Shown piece by piece: positions 27,173 through 35,110 of a stretch of DNA of 64,000 nucleotides. The position numbers and the translations under genes were made by a program. This stretch comes from Paractinoplanes aksuensis. Lineage in GTDB: Bacteria; Actinomycetota; Actinomycetes; Mycobacteriales; Micromonosporaceae. The notes beneath the pieces are model-generated. The model ran no database searches. It was not told where the DNA came from and worked only from the letters and a program-made list of their open reading frames with translations. Location: positions 1-64,000 of the forward strand of contig NZ_JAMYJR010000056.1 of assembly GCF_024137025.1 (NCBI RefSeq), read 5' to 3'. Numbering within the stretch: the first letter of the stretch is position 1; each line of letters opens with the position of its first letter.

Positions 27173-27231
27173 GGGCCCATGCTTCTCGCGTTGCCATCTG
27201 GATTCCACTACTGGCCCGGAACCGAGAAGAT

Positions 27232-27243
27232 GTACGTTCGTAC
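27232..27243. promoter_or_regulatory. Inverted repeat in the bkd/Lrp intergenic region
   Basis: The arms GTACG (27232-27236) and CGTAC (27239-27243) form a perfect inverted repeat with a 2-bp centre, 60 nt from each divergent start codon. It is the clearest dyad in the region and a plausible operator for the Lrp/AsnC protein encoded next to it; Lrp sites are loosely conserved, so this is inference. Confidence 0.4.
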
Positions 27244-27303
27244 TGGCCGATCAACGACCAAACGTCCAGGCCGCGCGACGCCGGAGCCGGGAGGGTGAGA
27301 CAG

Positions 27304-27744
27304 ATGGCAGGCCCGCTCGACGACGTCGACCGCCTGATCCTGGCCGAGCTGACCCGCGACGGCCGGCTGTCGATGCGCACGCTGGCCGAGCGTCTGCACA
27401 TCTCGCGGGCCAACGCCTACGCCCGGGTCGAGCGCCTGCGCACGACCGGGGTGATCAGGGGCTTCAAGGCCGACGTGGACCCGGTCGCGGCGGGTCTGGG
27501 CACCACGGCGTACGTGACGGTGAATCTCAATCAGGCCGAGTGGCGGGACGTGGCCGACCGGCTGCGCGCGCTGCCCGGCGTCGTGCACATCGCGCTGGTC
27601 GGCGGCGAGTTCGACGTCATCATGCTGGTGCGGGCCGAGGACAACGCCGCCCTGGGACGCCTGGTGCTCGACGCCATCCAGGGCATGCCGGGCGTGGTCA
27701 ACACGCGCACCCTGCTCGTATTCGAGGAAGCCGAGCCCGGATGA
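27304..27744 (+). CDS. Lrp/AsnC-family transcriptional regulator of the bkd operon
   Basis: A 146-aa regulator with an N-terminal helix-turn-helix (LSMRTLAERLHISRANAYAR) and a C-terminal RAM/AsnC ligand-binding domain (~70-146, with TAYVTVNLNQ and VGGEFDVIMLVRA). It probably senses a branched-chain amino acid or a derivative and controls the divergent E1alpha/E1beta/E2 operon, like bkdR-type regulators. ATG 27304 has GGGAGG about 7 nt upstream; an in-frame GTG at 27295 falls inside that site and is rejected. It is followed at 84 nt by the leader of the sorbosone dehydrogenase gene. Confidence 0.88.
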   Translation: MAGPLDDVDRLILAELTRDGRLSMRTLAERLHISRANAYARVERLRTTGVIRGFKADVDPVAAGLGTTAYVTVNLNQAEWRDVADRLRALPGVVHIALVGGEFDVIMLVRAEDNAALGRLVLDAIQGMPGVVNTRTLLVFEEAEPG

Positions 27745-27795
27745 GACACAGCCACGCCGGGGTGAGAAAGAGTCTGCCGGGCCGGGGCGAGGAGG

Positions 27796-27831
27796 ATGAA
27801 CGACACAGAGCCGGGAACAATGGTTCGATGA
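27796..27831 (+). CDS. Short leader ORF (11 aa) coupled to the sorbosone-dehydrogenase-like gene
   Basis: ATG 27796 follows an excellent GAGGAGG at 3-8 nt spacing and opens an 11-codon frame (MNDTEPGTMVR) whose TGA overlaps the ATG of the lipoprotein gene at 27828 (ATGA). The downstream gene has no Shine-Dalgarno of its own, so ribosomes finishing the leader probably re-initiate there. It is too short to judge by codon use; the functional unit may be the coupling rather than the peptide. Confidence 0.45.
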   Translation: MNDTEPGTMVR

Positions 27832-29105
27832 GATCGATCGTGCGCGTGGTGATGGCCGGCGGACTTCTGCTCGGCGCGGCGGCGTGTTCCACCGACGCCC
27901 CGGCCGAACCGAGAAAGACCGTGCACCCTTCGGCCGCGGTCGACACGGCCACGCTGGTCGCGACCGAGGTGCGCAACGGCGACGGCCAAACCGTCGAGGC
28001 CCCGCCCGGCTGGACGGTGAGCCGCTGGGCCAAGGTGCCCGGCGCGCGCCTGCTGGCCTGGACGCCCGACGACAAGCTGCTGGTCTCGCGGCCCGAGTCC
28101 GGTGACGTCCTGGTCCTCACCGACGGCGAGCAGCAGACCCTCGTCGAGGGCCTCAACCAGCCGCACGGCTTGGCCCTCGACGGCGACACCCTCTACGTGG
28201 CCGAGAGCAACCAGATCAACGCCTTCGCGTACGCCGCCGGCAAGGTCTCCGGCCGGCGCGTCGTGGTCGGCGGCCTGCCCGACAAGAAGAGCCCCGAGCT
28301 GGGCGGCAAGTACGCGCACGCCCTCAAGAGCGTCGCCGTCGGCCGCGACGGCGAGCTGTACGTCTCGATCGGATCGACCGGCAACATCTCGGCCGAGGAC
28401 CGCGACACCGACCCCGAACGCGCGTCGATCCTGCGCTTTGAGGACGGCAAGCTCGAGACCTTCGCCCGCGGCGTCCGCAACGGCACCGGGCTGGCGGTGG
28501 CGCCCGACGGCGGCGTGTGGACGGCCGTCAACAACCGCGACAACATCCCCTTCCCGTACGACAGCAAGGACTACGGCAAGGTCGACACCACGTACGTCAA
28601 CGACCACCCGCTCGAGCCGCTGGCCAAGCTCGAACAGGGCCGCGACCTGGGCTGGCCCTACTGCAACCCCGACCCCGACCTGCAGCCCGGGGAACAGGAC
28701 TCGCCGCTCAGCTACACCGACCGGCCCTTCGTCCGCGACTTCGACACGAACCGCGACGGCTCGAAGCTGGACTGCGCGACCCTGCGCCCGGTCGAGCAGG
28801 GCATGGGCGCGCACTCGGCGCCGCTGGGGCTCAGCTTCGCGACCGAAGTGCCCGGGGCGTACGGGGCGGGCGCGCTGGTCGGCATCCACGGCTCGTGGAA
28901 CCGCAAGCCCCCGCGGCCGCCGGAGGTGTCTTTCTTCGCCTGGCGCGACAACAAGCTCGGGCCGCAGCAGACGCTGCTCTCCGGCTTCCAGCGCGAGGAC
29001 GGCTCCCGCTGGGGCCGCCCGGTCATGGCCGTCCAAGGCCCGGACCGCGCGATCTACGTCAGCGACGACTACGCCGGGGCGATCTATCAGGTGACCGCCC
29101 CCTGA
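27828..29105 (+). CDS. PQQ-type sorbosone/glucose dehydrogenase-like lipoprotein
   Basis: A 425-aa exported lipoprotein: the signal sequence ends with the lipobox LLGAAAC (Cys ~20), so it is anchored outside the membrane. The rest is a six-bladed propeller of the GDH/sorbosone dehydrogenase type, with LNQPHGLALDGDTLYVAES, AHALKSVAVGRDGELYVSIG, VRNGTGLAVAPDGGVW and the C-terminal IHGSWNRKPP and GPDRAIYVSDDYAGAIYQV. Family members oxidise aldoses or sorbosone, often using PQQ; no PQQ biosynthesis genes are in the window. ATG 27828 is chosen from the lipobox signal, although the frame is open far upstream. The next gene is a GH6 enzyme after a small hairpin. Confidence 0.85.
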   Translation: MRSIVRVVMAGGLLLGAAACSTDAPAEPRKTVHPSAAVDTATLVATEVRNGDGQTVEAPPGWTVSRWAKVPGARLLAWTPDDKLLVSRPESGDVLVLTDGEQQTLVEGLNQPHGLALDGDTLYVAESNQINAFAYAAGKVSGRRVVVGGLPDKKSPELGGKYAHALKSVAVGRDGELYVSIGSTGNISAEDRDTDPERASILRFEDGKLETFARGVRNGTGLAVAPDGGVWTAVNNRDNIPFPYDSKDYGKVDTTYVNDHPLEPLAKLEQGRDLGWPYCNPDPDLQPGEQDSPLSYTDRPFVRDFDTNRDGSKLDCATLRPVEQGMGAHSAPLGLSFATEVPGAYGAGALVGIHGSWNRKPPRPPEVSFFAWRDNKLGPQQTLLSGFQREDGSRWGRPVMAVQGPDRAIYVSDDYAGAIYQVTAP

Positions 29106-29140
29106 GCAGGGCGCAGACCGAGCCGAGGACCGCTTCGAGC

Positions 29141-29156
29141 CGGACGTGATCGTCCG
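29141..29156 (+). terminator. Small hairpin after the dehydrogenase gene
   Basis: CGGACG (29141-29146) and CGTCCG (29151-29156) form a perfect 6-bp stem with a TGAT loop, 36 nt past the stop and before the GH6 start. There is no clear T-run, so a termination role is tentative. Confidence 0.3.
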
Positions 29157-29190
29157 CCGGAGCGATTCCTGAGGCGGTACCGTCCGGTAT

Positions 29191-30174
29191 GTGGCCTTTC
29201 TGATCAGCCCGGGCCACCGGGTCATGGCCGCCGGACTGACCGCGGCGCTGGCGGCCGGCTGGCCGTCGCGGGTGGGGCACGAGACGTACGGGCCGCCGCC
29301 ACCACCGACCGAGCTCTATGTCGAGCGCACCGGCGCGGCCGTCGAGCAACTCATGGCGTACGAGAAGGAAGGCCGCACCGCCCAGGCCGCGCTCATCCGC
29401 AAGATCGCGACCCGGCCGGTGGCGACCTGGTTCGCCGACGGCGACACCGCCCGGGTCGGCCGCGTGCTGGTGGCCGCCCGGGGCTTCATCCCGGTGCTCA
29501 CGCTGTACTTCATCCCGCACCGCGACTGCGCGAGCCACTCGGCCGGCGGGGCGGCGACCGGCCCGGCTTACGCGGCCTGGATCGACGCCGTCACCGCCGC
29601 GCTGACCGGCCGCCGCGCCATCGTGATCCTCGAACCGGACGCGGTGGCCCAGTCCCTGCAGGATTGTCTGACCGTCGGTCAACGGGCCGAGCGCTACCGC
29701 CTGCTGAGCCGGGCCATCACCAAGCTGACCGCGAACCCCGGCCTGACCGTCTATCTCGACGGCGGCAACCCGGCCTGGATCACCGACACCGCCACGATGG
29801 CTGCGGCCCTGAAGAAGGCCGGGATCGCGCGGGCCCGCGGCTTCGCCCTCAACGTGGCCAACTTCGAGACCACCAGTTCCAACATCCGGTACGGGACAGA
29901 GCTCTCGAAGCGGCTCGGCGGGGCGCCCTTCGTCATCGACACCAGCCGCAACGGCAACGGCCCGGCTCGCCAATCTTCCGGGCACCGCAACTGGTGCAAT
30001 CCGCCCGGCCGCGCGCTGGGCCAGCCGCCCACTCTGAAGACGGGCCGCCCGCTGGTCGACGCCTATCTCTGGGTCAAGCGTCCCGGCGAGTCCGACGGCG
30101 CCTGCGGCCGCGGCGCCCCACCGGCCGGCCACTGGTGGCCCGCCTACGCCTTGGGCTTGGCGTCCGAAAACTGA
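29191..30174 (+). CDS. GH6-family glycanase (endoglucanase-like), first copy
   Basis: A 327-aa inverting beta-1,4-glucanase of GH6. Seen in the sequence: LYFIPHRDCASHSAGG, the catalytic acid in VILEPDAVAQ (Asp150), FVIDTSRNGNGP, NWCNPPGRALGQPP and LWVKRPGESDGAC, with the two Cys pairs of the family. The N terminus is hydrophobic (VMAAGLTAALAAGWP), acting as a signal or anchor. GTG 29191 is assigned; ATG 29224 is an in-frame alternative, and neither has a good ribosome-binding site. It is a clear paralogue of the GH6 gene at the far end of the cslA-glxA pair. It has the short catalytic domain only, with no carbohydrate-binding module. Confidence 0.85.
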   Translation: MAFLISPGHRVMAAGLTAALAAGWPSRVGHETYGPPPPPTELYVERTGAAVEQLMAYEKEGRTAQAALIRKIATRPVATWFADGDTARVGRVLVAARGFIPVLTLYFIPHRDCASHSAGGAATGPAYAAWIDAVTAALTGRRAIVILEPDAVAQSLQDCLTVGQRAERYRLLSRAITKLTANPGLTVYLDGGNPAWITDTATMAAALKKAGIARARGFALNVANFETTSSNIRYGTELSKRLGGAPFVIDTSRNGNGPARQSSGHRNWCNPPGRALGQPPTLKTGRPLVDAYLWVKRPGESDGACGRGAPPAGHWWPAYALGLASEN

Positions 30175-30203
30175 CGAAAATGCCCGTCATTACTTTATGT
30201 GTT

Positions 30204-30219
30204 CGTGAAGTTGATCACA
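30204..30219. promoter_or_regulatory. CRP-type binding site upstream of cslA
   Basis: The segment CGTGAAGTTGATCACA contains GTGA-N6-TCAC, 9 of 10 informative positions of the CRP/GlxR consensus (TGTGA-N6-TCACA), within an unusually A+T-rich 215-nt gap between the first GH6 gene and cslA. A Crp-family regulator might therefore control the locus. No such regulator is in the window. Confidence 0.4.
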
Positions 30220-30317
30220 AGTACTCAGACTCCACACAGGCGACGCATAGCCTGCACGTTCAGTTACTAGCTGCTGAGCAATATGCAGGTCAAACGTGTA
30301 GCCGCACGTGACCGCCA

Positions 30318-30365
30318 TGACCCTCAGTGACTTTGCCCGATTTGGTTGGTCACTACTCAGGGTCA
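30318..30365. repeat. Interrupted inverted repeat just upstream of cslA
   Basis: TGACCCT-CA-GTGAC (30318-30331) faces GTCAC-TACTC-AGGGTCA (30349-30365). The arms pair over 12 bp with an unequal internal bulge and a 17-nt loop, ending 24 nt before the cslA GTG. It could be an mRNA hairpin shielding translation or a regulator site. Confidence 0.6.
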
Positions 30366-30389
30366 CGGTGGTGAGAGGACGAGGAAGCT

Positions 30390-32105
30390 GTGATCCCCCC
30401 GCCCCGCTACGACTACGACGCCTACAGCGGGCTGGCCGGTCCGGCCGGGCCCCCGCCACCCACCCCGGGACCGATCGCCCTGCGCCGCCTGGCCGGCCGT
30501 CGCCCGATCGGCAACGTGGCCATCACGCTCTTCGCGTTCGTCTTCGAGGCCACGTTCGTCGCGTGGCTGTTGTCTTCGGTCGAGGTGCCGGACCGCGCCC
30601 TGCACCCGGTGCTGCACCTCGCCACCTGGTTCATGATCGGCGCGACCCTCCTGATCGAGGTGTTCCGCCTGGTCAACGTGGTGACGCTCTGCCTCGCCAC
30701 CATCTGGGCCCGCGATCCCGAGCCGCTGACCCCCGACCCCGGCCTGCGGGTGGCCTTCCTGACCACGATCGTGCCCGGCAAGGAGCCGGTGGCCATGGTC
30801 GAGCGCACCCTGCGGGCCGCCCTCGAGGTGCGCCACGAGGGCCCGTACGCAGTCTGGCTCCTCGACGAGGGCGACGACCCCGAGGTCCGGGCCATGTGCG
30901 AGCGGATCGGCGTCCATCACTTCAGCCGCCACGGCATCGAGAAGTTCAACACGCGCACCGGCCAGTTCAAGACGAAGACCAAGCACGGCAACTACAACTC
31001 GTGGGTCGACGTCCACGGCGACGACTACGACGTGTTCGTCTCGGTCGACCCCGACCACGTGCCGCTGCCCAACTTCTGCGAGCGGCTGCTGGGCTACTTC
31101 CACGACCCGAAGGTCGCCTTCGTCGTCGGCCCCCAGATCTACGGCAACTACGACAACTTGATCACCCGCTGGGCCGAGTCGCAGCAATACCTGTTCCACT
31201 CTTTGCTGCAGCGGGCCGGCAACCGGTTCGGCGCGGCCATGCTCGTGGGCACCAACAACGCCGTACGCATCTCGGCCCTGCGCGAGATCGGCGGCATCCA
31301 GGACTCGATCACCGAGGACATGGCGACCAGCCTCACCCTGCACGCGGCCGGTTGGCGTTCGGTCTACACCCCTGACGTGCTCGCGGTCGGCGAGGGCCCG
31401 TCGACCTGGACCGACTACTTCAGCCAGCAGTACCGCTGGTCGCGTGGCACCGACGAGGTCGCCGTGACCTCGTTCGTGCGCACCGCCCGCCGGCTCGGCC
31501 CCCGCCGGTCGCTGTTCTACGGCCTGCTCATGTCGTACTACCCGCTGACCGCCCTGGCCTGGCTGCTCGGCGCGGTCAACGCGGTCGGCTATCTCGTGCT
31601 CGGGGCCAAGGGCGTGCAGGTGCCGCAGCAGGTGTGGCTGATGCTCTATGTGGACGCGGCGCTGTTCCAGTTCCTGCTCTACATGTGGAACCGGCGGCAC
31701 AACGTCAGCCCGCACGAGGTGGCTGGGTCCTCGGGGCTGGCCGGCATGCTCGTGTCCACCCTGTCGACGCCGGTCTACGTGTCCGCGTTCGTGTCGGCGG
31801 TGCTGCGGCGCCCGGCCCGTTTCGTGGTCACGCCCAAGGGCGAGGCGGCCACGGCCGACCGGCCCGCGACCTTCAAGCACGGCCTGCGGTGGGCCGCCTT
31901 CTACGCCGTCCTGCTGGTCGTCGCGCCCGGGATCGGGCACGTGGACGGCTGGATGTGGCTGTGGCCCGCCCTCAACCTCGTCATCTGCCTGACGCCGCCC
32001 GCCATCGGCCTGCTCGGCGCGAAAGCCAGAGCGAAGCCCAAACCGAAGGCCGAGCCGAGTGAGCCCGCCCTGTCGATCGAAGAGCCCGTGGAGACGTACG
32101 CATGA
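30390..32105 (+). CDS. cslA: Cellulose synthase-like glycosyltransferase CslA (GT2)
   Basis: A 571-aa membrane processive GT2 enzyme making a beta-glucan at the cell surface; in Streptomyces CslA acts at hyphal tips. Two N-terminal membrane helices (~42-95) precede the GT2 domain with the donor-binding DPD (Asp220/Asp222), the catalytic base in SITEDMATS (Asp310) and QQYRW (346-350), then four or more C-terminal helices and a Lys/Pro/Glu-rich tail. No PilZ domain is present, so c-di-GMP control through the protein is unlikely. The GTG start has GAGGAAG 3-9 nt upstream. The stop overlaps the glxA start as ATGA, matching the known cslA-glxA pairing. Confidence 0.9.
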   Translation: MIPPPRYDYDAYSGLAGPAGPPPPTPGPIALRRLAGRRPIGNVAITLFAFVFEATFVAWLLSSVEVPDRALHPVLHLATWFMIGATLLIEVFRLVNVVTLCLATIWARDPEPLTPDPGLRVAFLTTIVPGKEPVAMVERTLRAALEVRHEGPYAVWLLDEGDDPEVRAMCERIGVHHFSRHGIEKFNTRTGQFKTKTKHGNYNSWVDVHGDDYDVFVSVDPDHVPLPNFCERLLGYFHDPKVAFVVGPQIYGNYDNLITRWAESQQYLFHSLLQRAGNRFGAAMLVGTNNAVRISALREIGGIQDSITEDMATSLTLHAAGWRSVYTPDVLAVGEGPSTWTDYFSQQYRWSRGTDEVAVTSFVRTARRLGPRRSLFYGLLMSYYPLTALAWLLGAVNAVGYLVLGAKGVQVPQQVWLMLYVDAALFQFLLYMWNRRHNVSPHEVAGSSGLAGMLVSTLSTPVYVSAFVSAVLRRPARFVVTPKGEAATADRPATFKHGLRWAAFYAVLLVVAPGIGHVDGWMWLWPALNLVICLTPPAIGLLGAKARAKPKPKAEPSEPALSIEEPVETYA

Positions 32106-34048
32106 CCCCTCGTCCTCGTCCGAGTCTCGCCCGGCGACTGGGCACCGGCCTGGTCGCCCTGCTGGTGCTGACCGTGGTCGCGGTGGTCAACCGCCCGGTC
32201 GTCGCCTTCGGGGCCGACGCATTGCACACCTATAACATCAACCGACAGTCGTACAAAGAGCAGTTCGGCCACTGGTCGCGGCTGCCCGTCCCGGCCGGTT
32301 TCCAGGTCAACGCGATCCATGCCGCGCTGCTCAGCACGGGCAAGGTGCTGATCATCGCGGGCAGCGGCAACAACCGCGAGAACTTCGAGGCGGGCACGTT
32401 CCGCACGGTGCTCTACGACCCCGCGGCCGATGCGTTCTCCGAGGTGCCGACGCCGACCGACGTCTTCTGCGCCGGGCACACGTTCCTGCCCAACGGCAAC
32501 CTGCTGATCGCCGGCGGCACCAAGAGCTACGAGGTGCTTGAGGGCGACATCACCAACGCGGCCGGCGTCATGAAGCTCAAGAACGAGTCGGCCACGGCCG
32601 GCCCCCGCTTCTTCGCCAAGGGCACCAAGCTGACCTCGAAGACCGGTTTCGAGTACGAGACCCGGGACGACGTGACCGTGCCGGCCGCTCACCAGATGAT
32701 GCACGGCGGCCTCCCGATGCAGCACGCCGGCGAGGCCGAGGTGTGGGTCGACGCCGTGCTGCCCGGCAACTCCCCCGTCGTCGAGCAGCCCAGCCAGTAC
32801 GCGATCACCGGCCTGAAGGGCGTCGACGCGAACAACCTGTACGGCGTGTCCGACAAGATCACGCGGGAGAAGCAGGAGTACGGCGGGGACAAGACCTCGT
32901 ACGAGTTCGACCCGGTGGCCGAGCGCTACGTCCGCACCGGCGACATGGTGAAGAGCCGCTGGTACCCGACCCTGGCCGAGCTGCCCGACGGCGACGTGCT
33001 GGCCGTCTCCGGCCTCGACGAGTTCGGCCGCATCCTGCCCGGCGACAACGAGCGCTACGACCGCTCGGCCCGGCGCTGGGTCGACGCGCCCGAGCTGAAG
33101 CGCTACTTCCCGACCTATCCGGCGCTGCACCTGATGGCCGACGACCGGCTCTTCTACTCGGGGTCGAACTCGGGCTACGGCTCCGACACCGAAGGCCGTA
33201 CGCCCGGGCTCTGGAACTTGACCGACAACAGCTTCGAGATCGTGCCCGGCCTGGAGCAGCCGCGCCTGACCGAGACCAGTTCGTCGGTGCTGCTGGCGCC
33301 GGCCCAGGAGCAAAAGGTGATGCTGTTCGGCGGGGGCGAGGTGGGCGAGTCCCCGGTCTCGACCACGCGCACGGCCATCGCCGACCTGGACACCAACAAC
33401 CCGGTCTACCTGCCCGGACCCGACCTGCCCGAGCCCGCCCGCTACCTGAGCACGGTGCTGCTGCCGGACGACACCGTCTTCACCACCGGTGGCAGCTCCG
33501 GCTACCGCGGTGGCCCGTACCAGGGCCGCCCCCGCAGCGACCTGTTCAACTCGCAGATCTACCGGCCCGACGCCAACAAGTTCGCCACGGCGGCCGAGTC
33601 GACGGTCGGGCGCAACTACCACTCCGAGGCCATCCTGCTGCCCGACGGCCGGGTGATCACCCTGGGCAGCGACCCGCTGTACGACGAGACCGGCAAGAAC
33701 CCCGGCAGCTTCGAGAAGCGGATCGAGGTCTACAGCCCGCCGTACCTCTTTCAGGGGACACGACCGGTAATCACCGGCGGGCCGACCCGGGTCGAGCGCG
33801 GGTCGACGGTAACTTTCACGACCGGCAGCGCCGACGTGAAGCGCGCCCGCCTGATGCGGCCCAGCGCGGTGACCCACGTCGTCGACGTCGACCAGCGCTC
33901 GGTCGCCGTCGGCGTCGAACGCGCGGAAGGCGGCCTGACCATCACTATTCCCGGCGAGAAAGGCCTGCTGCCGTCCGGCTGGTACATGCTCTTCCTGATC
34001 AACGACTCCGGCGTGCCGTCGATGGGCCGCTGGGTGCAGGTCGCCTAG
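32102..34048 (+). CDS. glxA: GlxA-type copper radical oxidase (galactose oxidase-like)
   Basis: A 648-aa membrane-anchored mono-copper oxidase that modifies the CslA glucan. An N-terminal helix (LVALLVLTVVAVV, ~15-28) anchors it. The kelch propeller follows, with Cys123 in VFCAGHTFLPNG at the position of the Tyr-crosslinking Cys of Streptomyces GlxA, and Tyr506-His507 in GRNYHSEAILLPDGR as likely copper ligands. The C-terminal ~110 residues are a DUF1929 immunoglobulin-like domain (VYSPPYLFQGTRPVI onward). Start overlaps the cslA stop (ATGA); the stop TAG overlaps the next GTG by one base. A copper chaperone (Sco) and DtpA, found with the Streptomyces locus, are not seen here. Confidence 0.9.
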   Translation: MTPRPRPSLARRLGTGLVALLVLTVVAVVNRPVVAFGADALHTYNINRQSYKEQFGHWSRLPVPAGFQVNAIHAALLSTGKVLIIAGSGNNRENFEAGTFRTVLYDPAADAFSEVPTPTDVFCAGHTFLPNGNLLIAGGTKSYEVLEGDITNAAGVMKLKNESATAGPRFFAKGTKLTSKTGFEYETRDDVTVPAAHQMMHGGLPMQHAGEAEVWVDAVLPGNSPVVEQPSQYAITGLKGVDANNLYGVSDKITREKQEYGGDKTSYEFDPVAERYVRTGDMVKSRWYPTLAELPDGDVLAVSGLDEFGRILPGDNERYDRSARRWVDAPELKRYFPTYPALHLMADDRLFYSGSNSGYGSDTEGRTPGLWNLTDNSFEIVPGLEQPRLTETSSSVLLAPAQEQKVMLFGGGEVGESPVSTTRTAIADLDTNNPVYLPGPDLPEPARYLSTVLLPDDTVFTTGGSSGYRGGPYQGRPRSDLFNSQIYRPDANKFATAAESTVGRNYHSEAILLPDGRVITLGSDPLYDETGKNPGSFEKRIEVYSPPYLFQGTRPVITGGPTRVERGSTVTFTTGSADVKRARLMRPSAVTHVVDVDQRSVAVGVERAEGGLTITIPGEKGLLPSGWYMLFLINDSGVPSMGRWVQVA

Positions 34049-35070
34049 TGGCCCGGCATCGAGCCTCCCGCCGCGGGAAGCTGCTGGCCCTCGCGGTGAC
34101 CGTGGTTGTCGCGGTCACCGCTGTGGTCTGGCTGGCCCGCCCCGAGAACTCGGCCCCGGTGGCCACCCCCGCGCCCCCGCCGTCGTCGGCCCCGCCGGCC
34201 GCTTTGTACGTCGAACCGACAGGCCCGGCGGTCGACCAGGTCACCGCGTTCGAGGCCGCGGGCCGGACGGCCGACGCGGCGCTCATCCGCGAGATCGCCG
34301 ACCGCCCGGTGGCGGCCTGGATCGCCGACCCCAACACCGCCCGGGCCGGCGAGGTAGCTGCGGCTGCCGCGGCCGCCGTCCAGATCCCGGTGCTGGTCCT
34401 CTACTACATCCCGCACCGCGACTGCTCGGGCGGCCACTCGGCCGGTGGCGCCGGCTCGGCGGCCGAGTACACGGCGTGGGTGGCCGCGGTCGCCTCGGCC
34501 CTGACCGACCGGCGGGCCATCGTGATCCTCGAACCCGACGCGGTGGCCCAGGCCGTCGAGGATTGTCTGACGAACACACAGCGGGCCGAGCGTTACCGGC
34601 TGCTGACCGAAGCGATCACCACTCTGACCGCGAACCCGCAGCTCAGCGTGTATCTGGACGGCGGCAACCCGACCTGGATCACCGACCCGGAACGGATGGC
34701 CGCCGGCCTGCGCCAGGCCGGCGTGGAGAAGGCCGCCGGCTTCGCCCTCAACGTGGCCAACTTCGAGACGACGGACGCGAACATCACCTACGGCACCGCG
34801 GTCTCCGGCCACCTGGAGGACGCGCGCTTCGTGATCGACACCAGCCGCAACGGCAACGGCCCGGCCGTCAAGTCAGCCGGCCACACCCACTGGTGCAACC
34901 CGGCCGGGCGCGCCCTGGGCGACCCGCCCACCCTGACCACCGGCCACTCCCTCGTAGACGCCTTCCTCTGGATCAAGCGCCCCGGCGAGTCCGACGGCGC
35001 CTGCGGCAACGACGCCCCCGAAGCCGGCCAGTGGTGGCCCGACTACGCCCTCCAACTGGCGGCCAACTGA
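34048..35070 (+). CDS. cslZ: GH6-family endoglucanase of the csl locus, second copy
   Basis: A 340-aa GH6 enzyme translated from a GTG that overlaps the glxA stop (TAGTG), so it is the third gene of the csl operon as in Streptomyces, where the corresponding GH6 gene is called cslZ. An N-terminal anchor (LLALAVTVVVAVTAVVWLA) is followed by a Pro/Ala linker and the catalytic domain with LYYIPHRDCSGGHSAGG, VILEPDAVAQ (Asp164), FVIDTSRNGNGP and FLWIKRPGESDGAC. It closely parallels the copy at 29191 over the whole catalytic domain. It probably trims or releases the nascent glucan. The copy's 3' end is 40 nt from the convergent sulfotransferase remnant. Confidence 0.88.
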   Translation: MARHRASRRGKLLALAVTVVVAVTAVVWLARPENSAPVATPAPPPSSAPPAALYVEPTGPAVDQVTAFEAAGRTADAALIREIADRPVAAWIADPNTARAGEVAAAAAAAVQIPVLVLYYIPHRDCSGGHSAGGAGSAAEYTAWVAAVASALTDRRAIVILEPDAVAQAVEDCLTNTQRAERYRLLTEAITTLTANPQLSVYLDGGNPTWITDPERMAAGLRQAGVEKAAGFALNVANFETTDANITYGTAVSGHLEDARFVIDTSRNGNGPAVKSAGHTHWCNPAGRALGDPPTLTTGHSLVDAFLWIKRPGESDGACGNDAPEAGQWWPDYALQLAAN

Positions 35071-35110
35071 GTCCAGCTGATCGGCGCGGGCACACCCACT
35101 GAGGGCGGCC

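Noticed and set aside
27018..27827. 270-codon upstream extension of the sorbosone-dehydrogenase frame
   Set aside because: It overlaps the Lrp gene and the E1alpha gene. The lipoprotein signal at 27828 marks the real start.
30175..30389. c-di-GMP or c-di-AMP riboswitch upstream of cslA
   Set aside because: I saw no conserved core of either class; the gap shows only the CRP-like site and the inverted repeat.
30390..35070. Bacterial cellulose synthase (bcsABZC) operon
   Set aside because: No BcsB, BcsC or PilZ domain; the GlxA partner identifies the actinobacterial cslA-glxA type.
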